In this document: piece by piece, positions 45,760 through 58,720 of the stretch
Layout of the letters: the number at the start of each line of letters is the position of its first letter
How positions within the stretch are numbered: the first letter of the stretch is position 1
Source: Quercus robur
Taxonomy: Eukaryota > Streptophyta > Magnoliopsida > Fagales > Fagaceae
Direction: 5' to 3'
Length of the DNA stretch: 64,000 nucleotides
Assembly (NCBI RefSeq): GCF_932294415.1
Contig: NC_065541.1
Span: 55,406,290 to 55,470,289, forward strand
The notes under the pieces: model-generated
The model's input: only the letters and a program-made list of their open reading frames with translations
What the model was told of the DNA's origin: nothing
Databases searched by the model: none
Position numbers and translations under genes: made by a program

Positions 45760-47954
45760 GGAGTTGGCAAACCGCTTGAAAGAGGTTTTGGATAAGCTGA
45801 TATCCGAGTCTCAGAACAGTTTTGTTGGTGGTAGGCAGATATTTGATTCAATTCTTATTGCTAATGAGTGTGTTGATAGTAGGGTGAAGAATAAGAATCC
45901 GGAGGTTATTTGTAAATTAGATATTGAGAAAGCCTATGATCATGTGAACTGGGAGGCTCTTCTAGATTTGTTGAAGAGAATGAGATTTGGGGTGAGGTGG
46001 TGTAGGTGGATTTGCACATGCATATTTACAGTCCGATTCTTTGTCTTGTTTAATGGGTCTTTGGCCGATTTTTTTGGGAGTTCGAGGGGATTGAGACAAG
46101 GGGACCCGTTATCTCCCATGTTGTTTCTGGTTATGATGGAGGTCTTTAGTAAGATGATGAAAAGAGATGAAGGGGCTGGTTTGCTTTGAGGTTTTAGAGC
46201 TGATGGTAGACGGGGTGGAGGGGTTTGTGTCTCGCATCTTTTGTTTGCAAATGATACGATTCTGTTTTGCGATGCAGATGAGGAGCAGATTCTATATGTT
46301 CAGATGCTTCTTCTTTGTTTCCAGGCAGTGACAGGTTTAAAGGTTAATGCGCTGAAGAGTGAGATATTTCCCATTGGGGAGGTTTCTAATGTCCATGTCT
46401 TGGCAGAGATTTTGGGCTGCCGGATTGGGTCTCTGCCTATGACCTATCTTGGTATGCCATTGGGGGTGTTCCACAAGTCCTCTACTATTTGGAATCCTAT
46501 CTTGGAGAAAATTGAGCGAAAGTTGGCCGAATGGAAGAAGATGTATTTTTCAAAAGGTGGAAGACTAACGTTGCTTAAAAGCACATTATCTAGTCTCCCT
46601 ACATATTATTTATCTCTTTTTACCATCCCTACGCATGTGGCCAATAAAATTGAGAGGTTGCAAAGGGATTTCTTGTGGGGGGATTCCAAGACACATTTGG
46701 AGGGATGGGACAAGGTGTGTGCACCTTTGGAAAATGGTGGGTTTGGAGTAAGGAAATTAACTACTTTTTATAAAGCCTTACTAGGGAAGTGGTTATGGCG
46801 GTTTGGGATTAGGAGACAAGGCTTTGGAGAAGGGTTGTAGCTCTAAAGTTTGGGGAAGAATGGGAGGGATGGACATCCAAGCTAGCTAGAGGGGTACATG
46901 GGTGTGGCTTGTGGAGAAGTATCCAAACGGGTTGGGAGGAATTTAGCAAAAATATTCGGTTTGAAGTAGGGGGAGAGATAGAGTTAAGCTTTGGACAGAT
47001 CAATGGTATGGGGACTCTCCACTTCAATTGACTTTTCCAAGTGTGTTTGGGATTGCTTCCAATAAAGAGGCATTGGTGGCCTCTTCTCTTGAACAGTTGG
47101 AGATAGAGGAACGGAGAAGCTGGGATGTTCATTTTATTCGAAGACCAAGTGATTGGGAAATGGGTGGTGTGGATGAATTTCTCCGTACCTTGGGTTCAAA
47201 TCTACCTCCCACTGAAAATGGAGATCGTATGCGATGGAAGTTGACAAAGAATGAAGATTTTGATATCCAATCGTTTTATAATAAGTTAAGAAGTCCATTG
47301 CCCATTATTTTTCCTTGGAAAGGTGTGTGGAAGGTTAACGCTCCTCAGCATGTCTCCTTCTTTGTGTGGACTGCTGTATGGGATAAGATCCTTATAGGTG
47401 ATAATTTAAGGGGTAGAGGGATGGATTTTGTTGACTGGTGCATTATGTGCCGTTGTAATGGGACGACGGTGGATCATCTGCTACTTTATTGTGGTAAGGT
47501 ATATAGGTTGTGGAGTTTGGTGTTTAGATCTTTTGGGATTTCATGGGTCTTACCAAGAACGGTTGCGGATACTCTCTTCGGTTGGTGGAATTGGCCTAGA
47601 AAGCATTCGTCTTGCATTTGGAATTTAGCTCCATTGTACTTAATGTGGTGTCTTTGGAGGGAGTGAAATTGGAGGATGTTTGAGGACATGGAAAACTCGG
47701 ATGACCATCTATTGGCTTCTTTTAGTGGCTCTCTATTTGATTGGTCTAGGGCTTGTGGGGACTCACCTCTAGCGATTCTCTCCCTATGTTCCTTAGCTCT
47801 CTCCTTTGTAATTAGTATCTTTTCCTTTCTTTTTTTTCTTTCTTCTTTATCTTTTCTTTCTGTATTTTTCTCTTTGCCTTATGTTTTTCTACATATGGTA
47901 GTGTTCTTGAATATATATCGTTATTACTTATCCCAAAAAAAAAAAAAAAAAAAA
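45760..47954 (+). mobile_element. 5'-truncated L1-type LINE
   Basis: It begins inside the reverse transcriptase ([42 protein letters not shown]). It runs through the zinc-binding RT-associated domain (WKGVWKVNAPQHVSFFVWTA) and ends with ~20 A. Breaks include a stop after GAGLL (about 46187), a shift between 46840 and 47028, and a stop at ~47666. The catalytic motif usually FADD reads FAND, so the RT is dead. An inverted copy of the target lies at its 5' edge. Its RT differs clearly from the LINE at 51419. Confidence 0.9.
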
Positions 47955-48180
47955 CTGTCATTAGACATCATTGATTCATCCAGTCCCTTTGTTTGGCAAT
48001 GCTGAACTTGATTACTTCCATGAAAATAAACTTATCCTTGCAAGATGAAATTTTTAGTTAAATGCAAAATATCTTTGTTTCTCCTGCTGCAGAGCCCATA
48101 TGGAATATTTCTTAGTTTAATAAGATCCAAATAAGCTAAGCAATAGGGCCTAACTTCTGGTTGTTCAAGAATAGCAGAAT

Positions 48181-48391
48181 CTAAGCCCCAAGGGGTTAGC
48201 TTGATGGTTCCTAAGGACTCATGATATCCATGCGATCCTAAGTTCAAAACCTCTTGCCAACATCTTGGAGCCACCCTTATGGAATTTCTCCCTATAATAA
48301 CTTGGTGCGTGTGGGACAGGAGGACTGCATACACCTGAGGGAATAGTTAAATAATCGAAGAGGTCTAGACACCCTCGTTTGTAAAAAAAAA
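48181..48391 (+). mobile_element. tRNA-derived SINE (211 bp)
   Basis: A-box-like GGTTAGCTTGATGGTTCC, B-box-like AAGTTCAAAACCTC and a terminal A-run. It is flanked by AAGAATAGCAGAAT (48167-48180) and AAGAATAGCTGAAT (48392-48405). The matching spot near 63415-63430 in the paralogue 3 module lacks it. Confidence 0.8.
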
Positions 48392-50650
48392 AAGAATAGC
48401 TGAATATAAATTTGAGTTTCTCAACCCTTATGGGCCGTGAACTTCTTATTTGGAGAAGCAATGATAATATCTAGGGAATAAGTATTGGCTTATACCAAAT
48501 AGTTGCCTCGGGGTGGTGGGGCTTTCCTCTGTAGCTGTAAGAAGTCTAGGAATATGCAAAGTAGTGCGAGCCTGTGGAGGTTATGAAGTTAAGCCAATGT
48601 CAGGAGCCAATTGGCTGATTTGGCTGTGTTGCTCAACCTTGAGCATGTTGAAGAAGACAGGCCAGTGCTGCTAAACAAACTTAGCATAAATGCTGTAGAG
48701 GAATAAAATCTGCAGAAAAATTTGGATTTTCCAGGGCCATGGGCTAGTTTGTTCTAGGCTTCAGCTGGATGGACTTGGACAACGGTATTTAGACAAGATT
48801 GATTCAGTCAGCTAGTACTCTTTATGTAGCAATAACTTCAATATGCAAAATCTGTGAGCCTGTGGACGTTATGCATGTGTGAGGTGTCAATTGCTTGATT
48901 TGTCTATGTTACTCAATCTTGAGCATCTTGTAGAAGACCGGCCTTGGTTGCTAAACAAATTATGCATAAATGCATTAGATTTAGAGAGATAAAATATGCG
49001 GAAGAAGTTGTGGCAATGCTGAACTAGACGACTCCCATGCAGATAAACCAACTCCTGTAGGATGAATTTTTTAGCTGTGGAGCCAATATGCTTAATAAGA
49101 TCCAACCAGGGTGTACCACTCAAAATAAATCCCGTGTCTTCCTGCGCTGTCGTACTTTAACATTCTGCCTTTTCCTCTTCTGCCATCACTACATACCCTG
49201 AGTGAGAGTTCAAAGCTGAAGTGTTAATTACACTTTTGATTCTCAACACATTCCTCATATTTTAAAATGGTCTTTTACCTTTTAAAAGTTTTAGTTTGGC
49301 CCTTAATCTTTTATATTGTGTTAACAGATGTAAAAGTACAATGTAGCAAACTGAAGCATTAATAATAAGAAAAGTGTGATTGGCTAACGTTAACATTTGT
49401 ACTTGAATTTATTGTTTCTGTTTGCCAAGTCATACTTTACTTCACCAGTTGATGGCATAGACCTTTTTTACACACTTAACAGGTTAAGGACTAATTCGAA
49501 ACATAAGGTTAGAGGCCTTTTTGAAACATAGAACCAAGATTGAGTACCATATGTGTAAATATACCAAACTTAAAAAATAAGTGCATGGATAATTAACAAA
49601 TACTATATCTTCATTTCATGTCTATGCCTGCGGTGAAGGTTGCTATGTATGGTTTATCAATAAAGCTGAAATAGGCAAAAGTGCAAGAACTAAATTGTAC
49701 AGTAGTTGGTGATGAGAACTACTCTTGGACAGTTGAACTTAATTGGAACTACTCTTACTTTGTAGAAATGGGGCTGTTTTGTTTGTATCATTAAGTATAG
49801 GTCTGGGATTATGATTGAGAGCTAGGTGCTTAGCTGATTCAGATTGAATATTTGATCATCTTTTGGAAGCTATGTGTAACAAGAACATGGTAGAAAAATA
49901 TTCATTGAAATTGGGGAAGAAGGCTTTGTTAGTGCCTTAGTGGTCAAAAGTCATGGGAACCATCCTAAAGGACTTGCTCAGAAAACTGAGAATGAAAAGG
50001 ATGCTGAGATTTAAAGAGAACCATAGAAAGAGGGAGGGTTATTAAATCGTATTGAAGAGGATGCTTGATGTCTTGCATGTAATAAATCGTATTGAATTTA
50101 TTGTTTTTTGAGGATGGCTATAGGTGGAGGATACAAACCACCTTTGTTTTTCATTTTCTAGGAATTCTTTCCATGTGTCTCATGGCATTCCGTTTTGCAG
50201 CTCCCAACCATGGCTATTTTGCAAATTGTAGTCTGTCTGAACTCTGAACAAAGACTCAGACCACATGTTGAACAGATCTCTGTAGACACGCTTTGATTGG
50301 GCTGCCATGGGATGTGCTGATATCTTGAATAACATGTTGGATGTCCATTGTGATGAGTTTGTGAAAACTGAAAACAAGATCATTGCCTGGGCTGATATAG
50401 CAACCTGCTCGGTCACCACTGCTCACTAGTAGTAGATTCAAGGGCAAGGCACCCTTGTCAACTACATGCCTTCATATAATCAGTAATCACTTTGATATGC
50501 AAAGTAGTGTGAGTATGTGGAAGTCATGTCTTTGTGAGGAGTCCATTACTTGACTATCTATTTGCATTTGTAGGGGATATGCATTATCAGATAAGAATGC
50601 TAACTAGATGCCCTGAGTTGGAGTTAAAAGTTGAAGGAGTAATTACACTT

Positions 50651-50744
50651 TTCTTTTTTGGTTTCTCACGGGGTGTCGGGGCCAACTTACGTGCATCTCG
50701 ACTAATCCTGCTCGCGGTGGGAGCCTACTACTGGCCACAAGGAT
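50651..50744. mobile_element. Short dispersed insert (94 bp)
   Basis: Bounded by TAATTACACTT on both sides (50640-50650 and 50745-50755). The interior (CCAACTTACGTGCATCTCGA, CTACTACTGGCCACAAGG) resembles a widespread plant short repeat I cannot name with certainty, possibly a SINE. Confidence 0.5.
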
Positions 50745-51725
50745 TAATTACACTTATTGGTTCTCAACTTATTCCTCATAATTTAAAATGGTTCTTAACC
50801 TTTTAAATGTTTTAGTTTAGTCCTTAATCCTTTAAACTTGTGTCAAAAAGGTCTCTATTATCCACTAATAGATGGAAAAGTGTGATGTAGTAAACTGAAA
50901 CACTAATAATAAGAAAAGTGTGATGAGCTAAAGTGCTTAATTTATTATTTTTGCTTGCCACATTATATTTTTCATTCACCAGTCGATGGCAAAGACCTTT
51001 TTTAGACATACTTAAAAAAGTAAAAAGGAATTAATTGAAAATTTTCAAAGGTTAGAGAACATTTTAAAACATGAAGCAGGGATTGAGGATCATATGTGTA
51101 AATAAACCAAACTTAAAAAATAAGTGCATGGATGATTAACAAATACTATATCTTCATTTCATGTTAATGCATCTCATTTTACATGACGTATTTGAACCTT
51201 TAATTTCTAGGTGAAACACCATGAAGAAATTTCAATTTACAAGCCACTAGCATCTTTTTTTTTTTTTTTTGGTACTTCTTTTTAATATGTATGATATAAT
51301 TTGAAAATTCCATGAAGGATCAGGTTTCATTGCTACCATAAACATGGCCAACAGGCCAAGCATTGAACAATTACAAAAAATAGAAAGTGAAACATATTTA
51401 CTTACCAATTCATGCATGGAGTAAATCTCCATGACCAATTACCCAATTATCGAAGGGTCTCTCTGCCATTAAGAGATTAGGGGTTTTTCCCTTTTCTTTA
51501 GGCAGTAGTAGTTTTTGTCCATTCTGTGAAGGAGATTTTCTTTTCTTTTTTTCTTTTTTTTTTTGTCTGTTCTGATTTCATTATCCTTTCTAGCCTCTAA
51601 AGGGGTATCTCGAGACTAGTGGGGTATTCTGCTTTGTGGGGTTAGGGAAACACTTTTATCTTCTTTTCCTCATCTAAACTCTGTTCCTCCTTCTCATCGG
51701 TCCTCTATTTAAGCGTTTTCCCCTC

Positions 51726-53216
51726 ATGGAAGACTTAACTAAAGATTGGAGTAAGTTTTCGCTCTTGTAGAGGGAAAATACTGGCTTTGCTCTTCCACAA
51801 ATCCAAAAGTCTAGAGCGTTTGTTGTGGCGGCAAAGTTTCTCACCTCCCATTTTCTAGTAATGGAGGCCGTGGTACGCACCTTCAAGCAGTTATGGAGGT
51901 CACAAAATGGTTTCAAGATTCGCAATCTTAGCAACCATATAGTCCTATTTGAGTTTGATAATGTCCAAGATGTGAAAAGGATCCTTCAAAACCAATCTTG
52001 GACTTTTGACAAACACCTGATGGTCTTGAAAAGATACGAGGAAGGCTCACAGGTTAAAGATCTGATCTTTGATAAAGCTTGGTTCTGGGTTTAGGTGCAT
52101 GATATCCCTTTCAGCTTCATGTCAAGAAAGGTGGCGAAAAGTCTATGTGACATGGTCGAGGAGGTCTGTAGGTCCCCTAAGTCCACAGAGGATGATGGTG
52201 GGAATTTCTTTTGGGTTCGAGTGAATATTGATATATCACTTCCCTTGTGTAGGGGGAGGGTAATTACACTTGAGAATGGTGAAAAATCTTGGGTTCGCTT
52301 TCAATACGAGAGGCTTCCTAACATGTGTTACTGTTGTGGTCGCCTAGACCACGACAATAAACAATGCAAATTGTAGATTCAGAGTAAGGGATCACTATCA
52401 ACTGATAAACAACAGTTTGGTTCGTTCCCAAGAGTTGCTCTTTATCAGAGAGGGAGTAGGAATGTTTTTTATGTACCTGGGTGGTTTGAAAAGGAGACCT
52501 TAGGGTAGGAAAATGGGGAGGTGGTGGCCTCAGGTGTAGGGGAGGTTGGCAGGCCAAAGGGAGACTCGGCGATGCTACAGCCTGATTTGGTAACGGAATT
52601 GAGAGGAAACACCACTAATTCCAATCCTCTTTCTCATTTTGAGTTAGCCACTACATTAGGAAAAGACGAGTTTTAAAGGGAAGCGAGTGTTGGAAATAAT
52701 TTATCCCCGAATTTTCCTTCCACAAAATTCTCGGAGATGATTCCTAATGATTCTCTTTTCCTTTCCAAACTTGCTGAGATTGATGAGGGTATTAGGAAAT
52801 TTGATTCGGTGAATAGCGTGAAGGGGTTTACTTCCTTACCTGAGGCAGTTTCCCCTACTGACTACAGCTGTCCCCAAAGCCTTATGGGCATTCAAAACTC
52901 GGTGTTTCCTTCTGAACCTACTACGATAAATCAAAAGGAAAATCTGGCTCCCTAGGTTTTATGTGACATCACCAATATCAAATTTTCCCCTACCCATGCA
53001 CCTCTCCAGGGGAAATGGACACGGCTGGTGAGGACAATAGGTACAAGCCCATCTTTTCTTGAGGAGGGGCTTATTCCTGGATTGGGGAAAAGAAACCAAG
53101 ATGACAGTAGAGTTCTCTCTGAGTTACCAGGCAAGAGGCGCCAGGTTTCCAAGGGAGATGTTTCTCAAACTAAGATATTGGCGGAAGCTGGTCACCAGTT
53201 TTGCCAAATGCAATGA
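51726..53216 (+). pseudogene. LINE ORF1 (DUF4283 + CCHC zinc knuckle)
   Basis: It starts MEDLTKDWSKFSLL, as plant L1 ORF1 proteins do. A DUF4283-like region follows (AAKFLTSHFLVMEAVVRTFK, then LWRSQNGFKIRNLSNHIVLF), then a zinc knuckle CYCCGRLDHDNKQC. ORF1 binds the element's RNA. In-frame stops occur soon after the start (TAG at 51768-51770), at 52092-52094, 52374-52376 and later, so no full protein is made. Confidence 0.85.
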
Positions 53217-56200
53217 ATCTCCTAGTATGGAACTGTCGTGGGCTTGAGAACCTACGTACAGAGAAAGAGCTTGTAAGTATACTACGGGCAAAAGATCCCT
53301 CCGTCGTGTTTATAGCTGAGACATAGGCAGATGAAACAAGGCTAGACCGTACACTTAGTTACATTAATTTTGATCAGAAGTGGGTGGTACCAAGAACTAC
53401 CAGAGGGGGTGGCCTGGTTCTGTTTTGGAAAAATTCAATAAACTTGAAGGTAGTAGACTCCCACAGATATTGCATTGATGCTATTATTAATAAAAATGGT
53501 AGAGACGAGTGGAGGTTCACAGGCTTTTATGGTGAACCCGATACAACAAAAAGGAATGAAGCTTAGGCTAAGCTCAGAAGTCTGAACAGTAATTAAAACA
53601 TTCCTTGGTTGTGTGCCGGTGATTACAATGAAATTGCCTGACAAGAAGAAAAAAGGGGTGGAGCTTTAAGAAGTTTTAATCAGATGCAACTCTTCAGAGA
53701 CGTAATTGATGAGTGTGGGCTTATGGATTTGGGATTTGTGGGTCCAAAGTACACGTGGAGTAAAAATTTTGAGTCTAGTCAATCTATATGGGTCGTTTGG
53801 ATAGGGGTTTGGCAACGAACAATTGGTTTTTACTTTTCCCAGGTACAAAAATTCACCACCTACATTGTTACTCTTTAGATCATTTACCTTTATTTATTAA
53901 CTTGTTTGGCTTGGAGATTCCGGGGAAAAGGAAAGTGTTTAGATTCGAAGAAATATGGCTCTCAGATAATAGGTGTGGGGAAACTGTTGAAGCTGCCTGG
54001 ACAAGTATTGAAAATCTGGAACCTAGTAGTGTAATTCTAAAGAAGGTAGCTAAGTGTGAATAGGACTTAACTAGGTGGAATAATAATTGCTTCGAAAATG
54101 TGAGAAGGACATTGGCAGATAAGAAGAAGTTGTTGGCTGCTGCAAAATTGGAAGCGATGAGAACTAGCAACAACTCACATGTTCGTCTATTAAAAGCCAA
54201 GGTTAATGTTTTGATTGATAGAGAATCTAGATTGTGGAGCCAAAGATGTAGAGTTTTGTGCTTGAGTAAAGGAGATAGCAACAAAAAATTCTTTCACAGT
54301 AAAGCCACTAAGAGATTCCGGAAAAATTCAATCCTAGGTATTCGAGACCCTATTGGGAGGTGGCTAAATTAGACAGAGGATATTGGTTAGGCCTTTATCA
54401 ATTATTACACCGAGTTCTTCTCTTCCTCAAGTCCGGCTAGCCAGTGTGGAGCTCTAGACAAAATTCCCCAGGTAGTAACAGAAGAAATGAATGTTGATCT
54501 GGTTGGAGTTTTTCATGAATGGGAAACCTCGGAAGCTATTAAACAAATGGCGTCATTAAAAGCCCTTGGCCCAGACGGGATGCCTCCGTTGTTTTATCAA
54601 ACACTTTTGGCCTTTGGTGGATAAGGATATGACTAGCTCTGTCCTCATGTGGTTGAACTTAGGTATTTTGCCCTTCCCGATTAACTATACTTTCATTACT
54701 CTTGTCTCCAAGGTTGATAGTTCGGAATTGGTAACTGAATTTCGCCCTATAAGTTTGTGTAATGTTTTGTATAAAATCTTTTCAAAAGTCCTAGCAAATA
54801 GACTGAAGAAGTTTCTGCCTAACCTTATTACTGAGCACCAGTCAACATTTGCAAAAGACCGACTTATTACAAACAACATCCTAGTGGCTTTTGAAACATT
54901 ACATTGCATGAAAAATCAAACCTCTGGTAAAATAGGTTTCATGGCCCGCAAGTTAGACATGAGTAAGGCCTACAATAGGGTCGAATGGACTTACCTGGAA
55001 ACCCTCATGTTGAAAATGGGTTTTTGTGCAAAATGGATTACTCTAATTATGGCTTGTGTGAGATCTGTCACTTACTCGATATTGATTAATGGAGAACCCC
55101 AAGGCTTTATTACACCATCTAGAGGGATTAGCCAAGGAGACCCCCTCTCTCCCTTCCTATTCCTCTTATGCACGAAAGGGTTACATGGTTTGATTGAAGA
55201 TGCAGCTAGCTTGGGAGATCTCAGGGGTTTCTCTCTTTGCAAAAGAGGCCCTAAACTAACACATCTATTTTTTGCAGATGATAGTTTGTTATTTTGTATA
55301 GCCAATTTTGAGGAATGCAGCAACATTCTAAAGCTCCTTGGGGTGTATTAACAATCATCAGGCCAAAAGATCAATAAGGAAAAAACAACACTTTTCTTTA
55401 GTAAATCTACCCCACAAGCAACAAAAGATACTATCAAAGGACTTTTAAGAGTTCAAGAAATCAGGTTCTATGAGAAATACCTAGGGCTTCCATGTCTAGT
55501 GGGAAGAGGTAAGAAGGCTAGTTTTAATTACATCAAGGAGTGAGTTTGGAGAAAGTTGCAAGGTTGGGAAGGTAAGCTTTTGTCACAAGCTGGGCGAGAA
55601 GTTCTAATCAAGGCAATACTCCAAGCCATTCCGACCTTTGCTATAGGGTGTTTTAAGCTCCCTATGGGACTTTGTCATAAGATTGAAGCTATGGTCAAGA
55701 AGTTTTGGTGGGGACAACGAGGAGATAGAAGAAAAGTCCATTGGATGCGTTGGGATGTTCTAATCAAATCAAAGTCGGTAGGTGGCTTGGGCTTTAGAGA
55801 TCTAATTCATTTTAATGATGCACTTTTGGCAAAGAAAGCTTGGAGACTGTTGAACAATAGGGAATCACTTTTCTATAAGGTGTTCAAGGCCAAATTCTTT
55901 CCCCATTGCTCCATTTTAGATGCTAAGGACTTAGCTTCGGGTTCCTACGCTTGGAGAAGCATTCTTAAAGGAAGGGATGTCATCTTAGAGGGAGTGTGCT
56001 GGAGGGTTGGCAATGGCAGATCCATAAAGATTTGGCAACACCATTGGTTGCCAATTAAACATCCAACTAGAATTACTTCCCTAATGTTGGAGTCTATAGA
56101 GGAGGCGATTGTTGAGTGCTTGATTAACGCAGAAACTAGAAGCTGGAATGAAGGGATGATTGATGGTATATTTATTCCTCAGGAGGCTGAGCTTATTAAA

Positions 56201-57280
56201 AAGATCCCTCTGTCCCAGTTTGAGGCTGATGATTCTATTTTCTGGCCTTTGCCTCCAAATGGGCAGTACTCATGCAAACTGGGGTATTCGTTTCTGAGAG
56301 AAGAGGTGGACTTCAATCGGCTTAAAGAACCTCCAGATTATGAAAAAGGCTTGTGGAAGGCAGTTTGGTCTCTTAATGTCCCAAACAAAGTAAAACACCT
56401 TATTTGGAGAGCTTGCAAAAATTCCCTCCCTACTAAAAGGAATATAGTTCGTCGGCAAATTACCATTCTTGTGATAGATGTTCAGGTGGTAGGGAAGATA
56501 TTCTTCACGTGGTGTGGAGTTATGTAGAGCTTGATGGGGTTTGGGGAGCGATGGAGATGTGGGGGTTTCGGGCTCATATTTCTTTCCAATGCTTTGGTGA
56601 GCTAATGGCTTGGATTATAAATAATGACAGAGCTCCGGAATTGTTTGCAATGTTTGTTTGGTCCATTCGGACTCAATGAAATCAATTGAGGACCCAGTAG
56701 TCTTGTTGTTCCACAACCCTGTTGGCTCAGTTTGCAAAGGACAGGTTTAATGAGTTCAAAGCAATCCAACCAGCACCTCATCCTCGACAGAGATAGTAGC
56801 GGACCACTTGGTCTCCCCCTGCCTAGAATGTTTTCAAGATTAACTATGATGGAGCGCTCTTTTCCAGCACTAACAAGTCTGGTATTGGGGTGGTTATTCG
56901 TAATGGAGACGGCCTAGTGATCCCATCATTGGCCCAACTGTTGAACCAAGCATTCAAAGCAGTGGAGATTGAGGCTCTGGCTGCTTCCCAAGCTCGAGTT
57001 TGCTGCTGACATTGGTCTTGATAATGTTATATTGGAAGGTGATTCAATGGTAGTGACGCAAGCTCTGAACACAAAAGATGTGGGGCTGGTTGCTTATGGT
57101 TTGTTGATCAGGGATGCTTGTACCTTAGCAGGAAATTTCTTAGAAGTGTCCTACTCTCACACAAAGAGAGAGGGCAACAAAGTGGCACATTGTTTGGCTA
57201 AGTTAGTTGCAAAATTTAGCAGAGTGTGTAATTTGGATGGAAGAAGTTCCTCCTACCATCTATCATCTTGTTCAGGTTGA
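53213..57280 (+). pseudogene. LINE ORF2 (endonuclease-RT-RNase H)
   Basis: It starts MNLLVWNCRGLENLRTEKEL (AP-like endonuclease). It continues through GDYNEIA and the RT motifs KALGPDGMPPLFYQ, FRPISLCNVLYKIFSKVLAN, ISQGDPLSPFLF and FFADDSLLF (FADD kept), then the zf-RVT region (LWKAVWSLNVPNKVKHLIW). It ends with an RNase H domain (INYDGALFSSTNKSGIGVVI and HTKREGNKVAHCLAKLV). At least eight stops or frame changes break it, for example TAG after FIAET at ~53325, a shift near 53800 and one near 54600. Confidence 0.88.
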
Positions 57281-57348
57281 TTTGGCCCCTCTAGTTCAAT
57301 AAAGTTTGATGTCTTCTTTCTCAACCAAAAAAAAAAAAAAAAAAAAAA

Positions 57349-57959
57349 TCATGCATGAAACTATGAGAGTGCTAAAATGACAACCAATTGGTAGACTCAG
57401 GTGACTTGAATTCACTTTCTCAACCGCGTCGATCAAGAGGAATTGGATGTTGCTGATGAATTTCTTGACTAGTGAAGTGTTAGTCCTCACCTTGATTGTA
57501 TAATTTACCAAATAAAACAATACACAAATTTAAAGCTACGCTAAGCGGTCACCACACCGTAGCATTCAAACAGGTTTTATGAAAACTTCTTCATGTTATG
57601 TAAAATAAATGTGTACTTTTAGTCTTATGTTGTTTTTAATGAGTAATGTGTTTTTTTTGGGAGAAAAAATAAGTTATATGACTTATTTGAATAAGAGTCT
57701 TAAATGTATCCTTAAGATATTTGTTAATTGGTTATTTTGGGAAAATTTTAACACAAGAAATATAAAAAAACTGTTTAAAAAATTAGTTAGATCATTTACA
57801 TCAGTTTATGCAAAATTTTATATATAAAAACTTATTTTTTCTATTTTAGACACTCACTTTTCAAAACACTCAACATCAAATTATCTATTTTACACTACAT
57901 TTCATTAAAATATCAAATATTCTTGATTTTTTTAATTGTTTATCTTTCTTTACATACAA
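57349..57959. other. End of module, then AT-rich sequence
   Basis: 57349-57560 continues the paralogue 2 module (matches 39330-39460: GATGAATTTCTTGACTAGTG). 57560-57959 is AT-rich with nothing recognised. Confidence 0.5.
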
Positions 57960-58629
57960 CAACCATCATTCTTCTTTTATTTTCCGAATACGTAAAAAAT
58001 TAATAAAAAAATTAAATACAAAATGAATAATGTCATTGTAAATTTAAACTGTTACTGTAGCAATCATGTATTTTTATACAATTTTAGATGGACTTATATA
58101 GGTGAATTTTGGGCTTATTAGTTGGCCAAAATTTAATATTTTTTTTACTATATAAGCACTAATATGAGTATTCTTACTTTTTTTTTTTGTAAAATATTTT
58201 AAAAAATAATTAATAACTAATAAGGCATCTGTTATCTTTTTCCTCTAAATAATACATCTTACTTTATTCTTTTTCTATAAAATATTCTAAAAATAGTTAA
58301 TAACATGCTATCTTTTTCCTATAAATAATACAGTTAGATAACTATGTCCCAATTTTAATTACAATGCCCTGCTCATCTCTTAGCTTGCCATACCCAGAAT
58401 GTTGTTAGTTACGTAGCTTGGATAGAGAAAAATTCTATGGACAAAGTTTAACTGCAAAACCATTTGTAGCCTAAGGCTACAAACTATTCTAATAAACTGA
58501 CATGTGTAAAAAATGACATGTTCATTGCACATGATTACTTTAGTAGACTTAACCCAACTAACTCTAGTTAACTACACCACCTCTTAAAAAAATAAAAAAT
58601 AAAAACTAAAAGACTAAAACACTGATACG

Positions 58630-58720
<91 letters not shown>

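Larger units (their letters stand above)
43892..51409 (+). repeat. 3'-flank module of paralogue 2, internally duplicated
   Basis: Apart from the LINE at 45760-47954 and two SINEs, this is non-coding module DNA. The part at 44292-45700 resembles 36171-37450. 48000-49600 repeats the 37300-38200 part more than once. 49616-50480 restarts the module (ATGGTTTATCAATAAAGC, then GTGCAAGAACTAAATTGTAC). The flank is therefore two to three tandem module copies. Confidence 0.65.
51419..57348 (+). mobile_element. Near full-length L1-type LINE (5.9 kb), decayed
   Basis: It is flanked by TCATGCATG (51410-51418 and 57349-57357) and ends in a ~23-bp A tail. It carries ORF1 (51726-53216) and ORF2 (53213-57280) overlapping at ATGA, the full plant L1 order. 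Multiple stops and frameshifts in both ORFs make it inactive. The insertion lies in the 3'-flank module of paralogue 2. Confidence 0.92.
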
